NCBI RefSeq assembly: GCF_002930615.1
Contig: NZ_PSNX01000003.1
Span: 1 to 64,000 of the forward strand
Length of the DNA stretch: 64,000 nucleotides
Direction: 5' to 3'
Source: Caldimonas caldifontis
GTDB lineage: Bacteria > Pseudomonadota > Gammaproteobacteria > Burkholderiales > Burkholderiaceae_C
The translations under genes and the position numbers were made by a program. Of the stretch, positions 20,936 through 28,297 are shown piece after piece; position 1 is the first letter of the stretch, and each line of letters begins with the position of its first letter. The notes under the pieces were generated by a model that saw nothing but the letters and a program-made list of their open reading frames with translations, was not told where the DNA came from and did not search any database.

Positions 20936-22025
20936 TCTGCGCATGTACCGCACCCTCCTGCGCGCCACGCTGAGCGCGCTCGCAGCGGGCGTCCTCTCAG
21001 CCCCGGTCTGGGCCCAGGGCGAACGATTCCCCGGTATCGGACGCACCGCCACACCCTTGGAGATCAAGGCCTGGGACATCGATGTACGGCCTGACTTTGC
21101 GGGCCTGCCGGCGGGCTCGGGTTCGGTGGCCAAGGGTCAGGATGTCTGGGAAGCCAAATGCGCCTCCTGTCACGGCATCTTCGGGGACTCCAACGAGGTG
21201 TTTGCTCCGCTGGTGGGCGGCACGTCGAAGGAGGACATCGCCACCGGCCGGGTGGCACGCCTGACGGATCAGGGCTTCCCCGGCCGCACCACGATGATGA
21301 AGGCGTCGCAGATCTCGACGCTGTGGGACTACATCAACCGTGCGATGCCGTGGACCCAGCCGAAATCGCTGTCGGTGGAAGAGGTGTATGCAGTGACAGC
21401 GTTCCTGCTCAACCTTGCCGGCGTCGTCGAAGACGATTTCGTGCTGAGCGACCGCAACATCGCTCAGGTGCAGCAGCGCATGCCCAACCGCAATGGCATG
21501 ACCACTGCCCATGCGATGTGGCCCGGCAACGAGTTCTCGGGCACCTCCCGCCCCGACGTTCAGGGTTCATCGTGCATGCGCCAGTGTCCGGCCGAAACCA
21601 AGGTGTCCTCCTACCTGCCTGACCATGCGCGCGATGCGCACGGCAACCTTGCTGACCAGAATCGGCTGGTCGGCCCGCAACGAGGCGCCGTGACGGTGCG
21701 CCAGACGTCCGAAGCGCCGGGGGCGCGCGCCGTGCCCGCGGCGGCCACCACCGCCGACGTGGACGCCCGCTCGGCAGTGGCCCTGACACAAAAGTTCACC
21801 TGTGTGGCCTGCCACGGCATGGAGAACAAGCTGGTGGGCCCCTCCTTCAAGGACATCGCTGGCAAGTACGCCGGAAAGCCCGATGCCCTGGACTACCTGG
21901 CCGGAAGGATCAAGGCTGGCGGTGTGGGTGTTTGGGGCGCCATCCCCATGCCAGCGCAGGCGCTGCCAGAATCTGACGCCCGGTCGATCGCCCAATGGCT
22001 CGCAAAAGGCGCCCCGAAACCATGA
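20919..22025 (+). CDS. soxD: Diheme cytochrome c SoxD
   Basis: 368 residues. A signal peptide ends near AQG (residue 33). Two c-type heme sites are visible: C81-AS-C84-H85 in the N-terminal domain and C295-VA-C298-H299 in the C-terminal class I cytochrome domain. It is the electron-accepting partner of SoxC in the periplasm. The gene overlaps soxC by 17 bases, indicating coupled translation. About 70 bases separate it from soxY, and that gap holds a possible second regulatory site. Confidence 0.94.
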   Translation: MSSFRDLRMYRTLLRATLSALAAGVLSAPVWAQGERFPGIGRTATPLEIKAWDIDVRPDFAGLPAGSGSVAKGQDVWEAKCASCHGIFGDSNEVFAPLVGGTSKEDIATGRVARLTDQGFPGRTTMMKASQISTLWDYINRAMPWTQPKSLSVEEVYAVTAFLLNLAGVVEDDFVLSDRNIAQVQQRMPNRNGMTTAHAMWPGNEFSGTSRPDVQGSSCMRQCPAETKVSSYLPDHARDAHGNLADQNRLVGPQRGAVTVRQTSEAPGARAVPAAATTADVDARSAVALTQKFTCVACHGMENKLVGPSFKDIAGKYAGKPDALDYLAGRIKAGGVGVWGAIPMPAQALPESDARSIAQWLAKGAPKP

Positions 22026-22061
22026 CGAAGGTTAGGGATGCCACGAATGTCGCGGCCACTC

Positions 22062-22091
22062 TTGCTTATTAGCATGCACTTATCAAGGAGT
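22062..22091 (+). promoter_or_regulatory. Candidate internal operator/promoter before soxY
   Basis: An AT-rich imperfect dyad centred on GCATGC (22072-22077), TTATTAGCATGCACTTAT, lies between soxD and soxY. It shares CACTTAT with the operator at 19148-19195. It may let an ArsR protein control soxYZAX separately from soxCD. Weak evidence. Confidence 0.25.
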
Positions 22092-22096
22092 TGAAC

Positions 22097-22561
22097 ATGC
22101 ACACTCGCAGACAGATGCTCAAGCGCAGCGCCGCGGTGGCCTCGCTGATGGCCGCCGCCGGCGTGTGGCCCGGCACCGCCTTCGCGCAAGGGGGTTACGC
22201 GAAGGCCGCTTTCGAAGCCAAGTCGATGGCCGAGCTGACCAAGGCGCTGGGTCTGGCCACGCCCACCGAGAGCAAGGACATCACCGTCACCGGCCCCGAC
22301 ATCGCCGAGAACGGCGCCGTGGTGCCGCTGGGCGCTGCGACCACGCTGCCGGGCGTCAAGCGCATGATGCTGCTGGTCGAGAAGAACCCGAACATGCTGG
22401 CCGCCCTGTTCGACTTCAGTGACGCGGTGGACCCGGCCGTGTCCACCCGCGTGAAGATGGGCCAGTCCTCCGACGTGTTTGCCGTGGCGGTGATGAACGA
22501 TGGCCGCGTGCTCTACGGGCACAAGGAGATCAAGGTCACGCTCGGCGGCTGCGGCGGCTGA
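22097..22561 (+). CDS. soxY: Sulfur carrier protein SoxY
   Basis: 154 residues. A twin-arginine type signal (TRRQMLKRSAAVASLM) precedes the SoxY fold. The protein ends in GGCGG, the swinging arm whose Cys152 carries the thiosulfate-derived sulfur through the cycle. Start at 22097, six bases after AAGGAG; the in-frame TTG at 22091 sits in the Shine-Dalgarno. soxZ follows 44 bases downstream. SoxY and SoxZ form the heterodimeric carrier. Confidence 0.96.
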   Translation: MHTRRQMLKRSAAVASLMAAAGVWPGTAFAQGGYAKAAFEAKSMAELTKALGLATPTESKDITVTGPDIAENGAVVPLGAATTLPGVKRMMLLVEKNPNMLAALFDFSDAVDPAVSTRVKMGQSSDVFAVAVMNDGRVLYGHKEIKVTLGGCGG

Positions 22562-22605
22562 GCCTGTCCACACCTTTCCGATCGAATTTCCAGGAGTCAA
22601 GCATC

Positions 22606-22917
22606 ATGGCAGATCCAATGCGCATTCGCGCCCAAGCCGCCGGTGACAAGGCCACCGTGCGCGTTCTCATGAGCCACGAGATGGAGACCGGCCAACGCAA
22701 GGACGCCAGCGGCAAGGTCATCCCGGCCTGGTTCATCCAGGACGTGACGGCCAAGCACAACGACAAGGTGGTGATGACCGCCCAGTGGGGCCCGGCCGTT
22801 TCCAAGAACCCGTTCATGCAGTTCGTCGTGAAAGGCGCCAAGGCCGGCGACAAGATTTCCATCACCTGGGTTGACAACCGGGGCGACACCCGCACCGACG
22901 AGGCGACGGTGTCCTGA
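22606..22917 (+). CDS. soxZ: Thiosulfate oxidation carrier subunit SoxZ
   Basis: 103 residues, no signal peptide, as expected for SoxZ, which is exported as a passenger of SoxY. It has the immunoglobulin-like SoxZ features: MRIRAQAAGDKATVRVLMSH, then IPAWFIQDVTAKHN and the ISITWVDNRGDTRTDEA end. Shine-Dalgarno AGGAG before the ATG. It stabilises SoxY and presents the cysteine arm to SoxAX, SoxB and SoxCD. Confidence 0.96.
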   Translation: MADPMRIRAQAAGDKATVRVLMSHEMETGQRKDASGKVIPAWFIQDVTAKHNDKVVMTAQWGPAVSKNPFMQFVVKGAKAGDKISITWVDNRGDTRTDEATVS

Positions 22918-22925
22918 GTTGCCCA

Positions 22926-22950
22926 CCCGCCCTGGGGCGGGCGCTGAGAC
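22926..22950 (+). repeat. Two GC-rich hairpins between soxZ and soxA
   Basis: CCCGCC (22926-22931) pairs with GGCGGG (22936-22941), and GGGCGG with CCGCCC further on (22951-22967). No T-run follows. They may stabilise the soxYZ mRNA end or lower read-through into soxA; no gene is present here. Confidence 0.4.
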
Positions 22951-23001
22951 GGGCGGATGCCCCGCCCGCATCCGAAAATCACAACGACAAGTGAGGAGAC
23001 C

Positions 23002-23802
23002 ATGATTCGAGCATCCCTCATCAGCCTGATCGCCCTGGCCGCCACCTCGGCGGCATGGGCTCAGGCCAAAAGCACGGCGGACGGCATCGCCGAGTACCGC
23101 GCCATGCTCGCCGACGGCAACCCGGCCGAACTGTTCGAAGCCAAAGGCGAGGACCTGTGGAAACAGGCTCGCGGCCCGAAGAAGGCCACGCTCGAGAAAT
23201 GCGATCTCGGCAAGGGGCCGGGCGTGGTCAAGGGCGCGTTCGTCGAGCTGCCGCGCTACTTCGCGGACACCGGCCGCGTGCAAGACCTCGAGTCGCGGCT
23301 GCTGACCTGCATGGAGACCCTCCAGGGGTTTGACGCTGCCGAGATCGCCAAGACCCCGTTCGGGCGCGGCGAGCAGAACACCCTGGAAGCCCTGGTGGCG
23401 TGGATCGCCGCCGAATCGAAGGGCCTGCGCTTCAACGTGCCGATCGCCCACGCGGAAGAAAAGAAGATGTACGAGGTGGGCAAGCGCCTGTTCTTCTACC
23501 GGGCCGGCCCTTACGACTTCGCCTGCGCCTCCTGCCATGGCGAGGAGGGCAAGCGCATCCGTCTGCAGGACCTGCCCAACCTCACCAAGAACCCGGGTGA
23601 CGGCGTGGGCTATGCCGCCTGGCCCGCCTACCGCGTCTCCGCCGGGCAGCTCTGGGGCATGCAGCGCCGTCTGAACGACTGCTTCCGCCAGCAGCGCTTT
23701 CCCTACCCGGGCTTTGCCTCTGACGCCACCATTGCCCTGGCGTCCTACATGGGCGTCAATGCCAAGGGCGCCGAGAACATCGCGCCGTCGATCAAGCGCT
23801 GA
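23002..23802 (+). CDS. soxA: L-cysteine S-thiosulfotransferase subunit SoxA (single heme)
   Basis: 266 residues. Signal peptide cleaved near AWA-Q (residue 20). Only one c-heme site is present, C175-AS-C178-H179; the N-terminal half has lone C67 and C103 instead of a CxxCH, so this is a single-heme SoxA. C227 (RLNDCFRQQR) is the active-site Cys that ligates the heme and carries persulfide. With SoxX it attaches thiosulfate to SoxY. Start at 23002 follows GAGGAG. It ends 12 bases before soxX. Confidence 0.95.
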   Translation: MIRASLISLIALAATSAAWAQAKSTADGIAEYRAMLADGNPAELFEAKGEDLWKQARGPKKATLEKCDLGKGPGVVKGAFVELPRYFADTGRVQDLESRLLTCMETLQGFDAAEIAKTPFGRGEQNTLEALVAWIAAESKGLRFNVPIAHAEEKKMYEVGKRLFFYRAGPYDFACASCHGEEGKRIRLQDLPNLTKNPGDGVGYAAWPAYRVSAGQLWGMQRRLNDCFRQQRFPYPGFASDATIALASYMGVNAKGAENIAPSIKR

Positions 23803-23814
23803 AGAGGAGGCGTC

Positions 23815-24465
23815 GTGAAAACATCGCAATTTCTGAAGCCCGGGATCCTGGGTGTGTGCCTCATCGTGGCCAGCTGCGCCACCACGGGGGGGGTGGACTA
23901 CGATCGGCTCACGGCCGACATCCTGAAGTCGTCGTTCCGCGACCAGGGCATGGCCAAGGTGTCGTGGCTGGAGCAGGACGACTCCAACCGCGAGTGCTCC
24001 CAGGCGCAAGCTCAGGGTAAGCCGCTCGATCCGGCGCGTGCCAAGGCCATCGAAGAAGCCAACCTCAAGACGGTCAAGTGGCCGAGCAACGGCAAGTTCC
24101 TGGGCGACTGGCGCGAAGGCGAGAAGATCGCCCAGAGCGGCCGCGGCGGCACCTGGACCGACCAGCCCGGCACCACCAACGGCGGCAATTGCTACAACTG
24201 CCACCAGATCAGCAAGGAGGAGATCTCCTTCGGCACGCTCGGACCGAGCCTGTATCACTACGGCAAGCTGCGCGGCGTGAGTGATCCCGACAGCCCGGCA
24301 GCCAGGCCCATCGTCGAGTACACCTGGGGCAAGATCTGGAACGCCAAGGCCTACAACGCTTGCTCGGGCATGCCCCGAGCCGGCCATGCGGGCATCCTGA
24401 CCGAACAGCAGATCCAGCACGTGATGGCCTTGCTGCTCGACCCGAACTCCCCCGTCAACAAGTGA
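23815..24465 (+). CDS. soxX: Cytochrome c subunit SoxX, possible lipoprotein
   Basis: 216 residues from a GTG after AGAGGAGG. It is longer than the classical SoxX (about 150), with extra charged sequence before the heme domain. The heme site is C126-YN-C129-H130, and CSGMPRAGH supplies the distal Met. The N-terminus ends in VASC (Cys21), which fits a lipobox, so the SoxAX complex could be tethered to a membrane. A strong terminator lies 9 bases after its stop. Confidence 0.92.
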   Translation: MKTSQFLKPGILGVCLIVASCATTGGVDYDRLTADILKSSFRDQGMAKVSWLEQDDSNRECSQAQAQGKPLDPARAKAIEEANLKTVKWPSNGKFLGDWREGEKIAQSGRGGTWTDQPGTTNGGNCYNCHQISKEEISFGTLGPSLYHYGKLRGVSDPDSPAARPIVEYTWGKIWNAKAYNACSGMPRAGHAGILTEQQIQHVMALLLDPNSPVNK

Positions 24466-24473
24466 TCGATCTC

Positions 24474-24500
24474 AGGCCCGCCTCATGCGGGCCTTTGTTT
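24474..24500 (+). terminator. Intrinsic terminator between soxX and soxB
   Basis: AGGCCCGC (24474-24481) pairs perfectly with GCGGGCCT (24487-24494), loop CTCAT, then TTGTTT. It separates soxCDYZAX from soxB, so soxB needs read-through or its own promoter in 24495-24528. Confidence 0.8.
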
Positions 24501-24528
24501 CGACGCAAATATCAGTGATCTCTGAACC

Positions 24529-26256
24529 ATGAGCCTGTCCAAGCGAGAGTTCATTCGCATCCTGGGGATTGCCGCTGCTGCAGGCATGCCATTGGGCCGC
24601 TATGCGCATGCCGATGCAGCCACGGCCGAGAAAGGCTTGTACGACCTGCCTCGCTTCGGCAATGTGTCCTTCCTGCACATGACCGACTGCCATGCGCAGC
24701 TGCTGCCCATCCACTTCCGCGAACCCAGCGTGAACCTTGGCGTGGGCGCCATGGCCGGGCGCACCCCCCACCTGGTGGGCGAGCACCTGCTGCGCCAGGC
24801 CGGCGTTCGCCCGGGCACGGCACTGGCCCATGCCTACACCTTCCTGGACTTTGAAAAGGCCGCGCGACGCTATGGCAAGGTCGGGGGCTTCGCGCAGCTG
24901 GCCACCCTCGTCAAACGCCTGAAGGCCACTCGGCCAGGCGCCTTGTTGCTCGACGGTGGAGACACCTGGCAAGGTTCGGCGGTGTCGCTGTGGACGAACG
25001 GGCAGGACATGGTCGAGGCCTGCAAGCTGCTGGGCGTGGACATCATGACCGGCCACTGGGAGTTCACGTACGGCCAGGAACGGGTGCAGGAGATCGTCAA
25101 GAACGACTTCGCCGGCAAGATCGAGTTCCTGGCGCAGAACGTCAAGACCGCCGATTTCGGCGACCCGGTGTTCAAGCCCTACACGCTGCGCGAGATCAAT
25201 GGCGTGCCCTGCGCCATCATCGGCCAGGCCTTTCCCTACACACCCATTGCGAACCCCCGTTACATGGTGGCCGACTGGACCTTCGGCATCCAGGACGACA
25301 ACCTGCAGCAGATGGTGGACGAGGCCCGGGGCAAGGGCGCGCAGGTCGTCGTCGTGCTGTCGCACAACGGGATGGACGTGGATCTGAAGATGGCCTCGCG
25401 CGTGCGCGGCGTCGATGCCATCCTCGGTGGGCACACGCACGACGGCGTGCCCGTGCCGGTGCTCGTGGACAACCCGGGCGGCAAGACGCTCGTCACCAAC
25501 GCCGGCAGCAACGGCAAGTTCCTGGGCGTGCTCGATTTCGAGGTGAAGAACGGCAAGGTGGCCGATTGGCGCTACAAGCTGCTGCCCGTGTTCGCCAACC
25601 AGCTCACCCCTGACGCCGAGATGTCCGCGCTGATCCAGCGTCTGCGCGCGCCGCACCAGGCGAAGCTGAGCGAGAAGCTTGCCGTCACGGACGGCTTGCT
25701 CTACCGCCGCGGTAATTTCAACGGCACCTGGGACCAGCTCATCTGCGACGCGCTGATGGAGGTGCAGGATGCGCAGATCGCCTTCTCCCCGGGCTTCCGC
25801 TGGGGCAGCACGCTGCTGCCGGGCGACACCATCACCCGCGAGCTGATGATGGACCAGGTGGCCACGACCTATTCTTACGCCACTGTCACCGAGATGAGCG
25901 GCGAGATGATCAAGACCGTCCTCGAGGACGTGTGCGACAACCTGTTCAACCCGGACCCGTACTACCAGCAAGGCGGCGACATGGTGCGGGTGGGTGGGCT
26001 CACCTACGCCTGCGCGCCGCTGGAGAGCATGGGCCGGCGTGTGCAGGACATGCGCCTGAACGGCCAGCCCATCGATCCAGGCAAGACCTATCGGGTGGCC
26101 GGCTGGGCCCCGGTGTCCGAAGAGGCGAAGTCTGCCGGTCACAAGATGGTCTGGGACGTGCTGGAGACCTGGTTCAAGGCCCACCCCCGTGTCACGCCGC
26201 GCAAGCCCAACGTGCCGCGGCTGATCGGCATGCAGGGCAACCCGGGCCTGGCATGA
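24529..26256 (+). CDS. soxB: Thiosulfohydrolase SoxB
   Basis: 575 residues, full length. A Tat-like signal (SKREFIRILGIAAAAG) precedes a metallophosphoesterase fold. The dimanganese-site motifs are FLHMTDCHAQL, LLDGGDTWQGS, GHWEFTYG, LSHNGMDVD and LGGHTHDG. The C-terminal 5'-nucleotidase-like domain follows. SoxB hydrolyses the terminal sulfonate from SoxY-bound sulfur as sulfate. No strong Shine-Dalgarno is seen before the ATG. The gene lies 16 bases upstream of the MBL-fold lipoprotein gene, likely co-transcribed with it. Confidence 0.96.
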   Translation: MSLSKREFIRILGIAAAAGMPLGRYAHADAATAEKGLYDLPRFGNVSFLHMTDCHAQLLPIHFREPSVNLGVGAMAGRTPHLVGEHLLRQAGVRPGTALAHAYTFLDFEKAARRYGKVGGFAQLATLVKRLKATRPGALLLDGGDTWQGSAVSLWTNGQDMVEACKLLGVDIMTGHWEFTYGQERVQEIVKNDFAGKIEFLAQNVKTADFGDPVFKPYTLREINGVPCAIIGQAFPYTPIANPRYMVADWTFGIQDDNLQQMVDEARGKGAQVVVVLSHNGMDVDLKMASRVRGVDAILGGHTHDGVPVPVLVDNPGGKTLVTNAGSNGKFLGVLDFEVKNGKVADWRYKLLPVFANQLTPDAEMSALIQRLRAPHQAKLSEKLAVTDGLLYRRGNFNGTWDQLICDALMEVQDAQIAFSPGFRWGSTLLPGDTITRELMMDQVATTYSYATVTEMSGEMIKTVLEDVCDNLFNPDPYYQQGGDMVRVGGLTYACAPLESMGRRVQDMRLNGQPIDPGKTYRVAGWAPVSEEAKSAGHKMVWDVLETWFKAHPRVTPRKPNVPRLIGMQGNPGLA

Positions 26257-26272
26257 AGCGGGCGGCCCCGTG

Positions 26273-27259
26273 ATGCACGCTATGGCCCCCCCCTTCCACC
26301 GCGCCGCGGTGCGATGCGCTGCGATCGCCGCCCTCGGTCTGATGCTGCTCATGGCCGGATGTGCCAGCACGCCCACCGAGGCCGGCCCGCCGATGCGCCC
26401 CCAGCAGGTGGCCGCACACAGCTATTTCGTGCAAGGGGTGTCGGCCCTGGGTTCGCCCGAGAACCGCAACTTCATCTCCAATGCGGGGTTCGTCATCACC
26501 GAGGCCGGGGTGGTCGTGATCGACGCGCTGGGCTCTCCCGCACTGGCGCAGGCCCTGCTCGACGCCATCGGCCGCCTCACGCCCCAGCGCATCACCCACG
26601 TGATCGTGACGCACTACCACGCCGACCACATCTACGGGCTGCAGGTCTTTCGCGATGCCGGCGCCCGCATCGTGGCCCATCGCGCCGCCCGGGAATACCT
26701 CGCCTCCGACACGGCGAGACTGCGCCTGCAGGCCAGCCGTACCGACCTGGCCCCCTGGATCGACGAAGACACCCGGCTCGTCGAAGCCACCGACTGGATC
26801 GATGGCGACACGGAACTGGTCGTGGGGGGAACCCGCTTCCTGCTGCGTGCCGTCGGGCCGGCGCACACGCCCGAAGATCTCATCATCGACGTGCCCCAGG
26901 AAGGGGTGGTGTTCGCCGGTGACCTGGTCTTTCGCGGACGCATCCCCTTCGTGGGGCAGGCCGACAGCCGGCATTGGATCGCTTCGCTGGACAAGATGCT
27001 GCTGTCCTCGCCCCGTGTGGTGGTGCCCGGCCACGGGCCCCACTCGGAGCAGGCCACGGAAGACCTGCGCCTCACGCGCGACTACCTGAGCTTTCTGCGC
27101 GAAGCCATGGGGCAGGCTGCCCGCAACCTCGAACCTTTCGACGAGGCCTACGCGCGCACCGACTGGTCGCGATTCGAGCGGATGCCGCTTTTCGGTGTGG
27201 CCAACCGCATGAACGCCTACAACACCTACCTCCTGATGGAGCAGGAAGCGCTGCGCTGA
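26273..27259 (+). CDS. MBL-fold metallohydrolase lipoprotein (SoxH-like)
   Basis: 328 residues. The N-terminus ends in a lipobox LMAGC (Cys30). The metallo-beta-lactamase zinc motif THYHADH is present, with later ligands in GPAHTPEDL, FAGDLVF and VVPGHGPHS. Similar MBL proteins (SoxH and relatives) are found at the end of sox clusters and beside quinoprotein systems; their substrate is not settled, with glutathione-linked sulfur or thioesters being suggestions. It follows soxB by 16 bases. The ATG at 26273 is taken as start; GTG at 26270 is possible. Confidence 0.82.
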   Translation: MHAMAPPFHRAAVRCAAIAALGLMLLMAGCASTPTEAGPPMRPQQVAAHSYFVQGVSALGSPENRNFISNAGFVITEAGVVVIDALGSPALAQALLDAIGRLTPQRITHVIVTHYHADHIYGLQVFRDAGARIVAHRAAREYLASDTARLRLQASRTDLAPWIDEDTRLVEATDWIDGDTELVVGGTRFLLRAVGPAHTPEDLIIDVPQEGVVFAGDLVFRGRIPFVGQADSRHWIASLDKMLLSSPRVVVPGHGPHSEQATEDLRLTRDYLSFLREAMGQAARNLEPFDEAYARTDWSRFERMPLFGVANRMNAYNTYLLMEQEALR

Positions 27260-27365
27260 AAGCCCTGCTGCAGCCGACCCGCCGTGTTCCATCGCTGCAT
27301 CGGCATGGACCATTTCGTGGTCGCCCCAGGCTATGATGTGAGGCGATGCGTTCTTGGGTCCTGCC

Positions 27366-27725
27366 GTGACACTCACCACCGAAGCCGACCACGTCTTTGA
27401 TTCTGCGGCGGAGTTGTTTGCGCTGTTGTCCACCCCGGTGCGGCTGCGCCTGATCAGCGCGCTTTGCAACCAGGAGAAGAACGTCAGCGAACTCCTGCAG
27501 GAGATCGACACCACCCAGCCCAACCTGTCCCAGCACCTGGGCACGCTCTATCGTGCCGGCATCCTCGGCCGGCGGCGCGAGGGAACACAGGTGTTCTACC
27601 GCGTCGTGAGCGAGCGCGCGGCCTCCCTGTGCCGCGCGGTGTGCACCCAGGTGGCCCTGGAGATGGACGGCCAGGCCCAGTTGCCCGAGCACGAGCGCCT
27701 CTTGCCGGCGCTGCGCCGGCGCTAG
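27366..27725 (+). CDS. Second ArsR-family regulator flanking the sox cluster
   Basis: 119 residues from a GTG. It is clearly a paralogue of the regulator at 19181: same helix-turn-helix (QPNLSQHLGTLYRAGIL), same wing (RRREGTQVFYRV), and cysteines C34, C89 and C93 in matching places. The two genes bracket soxCDYZAXB and the MBL gene. It may respond to a different sulfur species or tune the same operators (inference). The 3' end is 2 bases from the convergent UspA gene. Confidence 0.85.
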   Translation: MTLTTEADHVFDSAAELFALLSTPVRLRLISALCNQEKNVSELLQEIDTTQPNLSQHLGTLYRAGILGRRREGTQVFYRVVSERAASLCRAVCTQVALEMDGQAQLPEHERLLPALRRR

Positions 27726-27727
27726 GC

Positions 27728-28180
27728 TCAGCGCACCACCAGCACCGGCACGTCGGCTTCGGCCAGCACCTTCTGCGTCTGGCTGCCCAGCAGGGCCGAT
27801 GCCGCCGGCCCATGGCCGCGCGAGGCCATCACGATGAGATCGGCCCCGAGGCGGCGCGCCGTCGCCAGGATGGCCGCGTGCGGCGCGTCGCTCACCTCCA
27901 CGATGGGGTCGATGGGCAGGGCCACGGCGTGAGGCCGCAGCAAGCCGAACAGGCGTTCACGGCCCTTGTCGGCCAGCTGCTGGCGCAGTTGCTCGAAATC
28001 GGTGCGCATCGTGGACACCACCTCCAGGAAGTCCGCCGTGGAAAAGTCGTGCACCACCAGGATGGCGCTCAGGCGGGTGCCGGGGCGTTCGCGGGCCATC
28101 TTGACCGCCAGGGCGAGGGCCTTGTCGGCACGCTCGGAGCCGTCGGTGGCCACCAGGATGTGGGAAAAGCAGGCGTCCAT
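27728..28180 (-). CDS. Universal stress protein, UspA domain
   Basis: 150 residues, one domain. It begins HILVATDGSERADKAL and ends with the nucleotide-binding run GHGPAASALLGSQTQKVL and PVLVVR, matching G-x2-G-x9-G-S/T. Start preceded by GGAAGGA. It is convergent with the second ArsR gene and transcribed in the same direction as the c-di-GMP gene upstream, 117 bases away. Role in the stress response not specified by sequence. Confidence 0.9.
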   Translation of the reverse strand: MDACFSHILVATDGSERADKALALAVKMARERPGTRLSAILVVHDFSTADFLEVVSTMRTDFEQLRQQLADKGRERLFGLLRPHAVALPIDPIVEVSDAPHAAILATARRLGADLIVMASRGHGPAASALLGSQTQKVLAEADVPVLVVR

Positions 28181-28297
28181 GCGAGTTCCTTCCAGGGTGG
28201 CAGACCCCGGAGCCGAGCGGTCCGTGTCGATCTGCCCAGGCCATTCTGGAATCAGCGGCCGCGGCTGGGCTTGATGTCTGTCAAGCCCCTCGCAACC

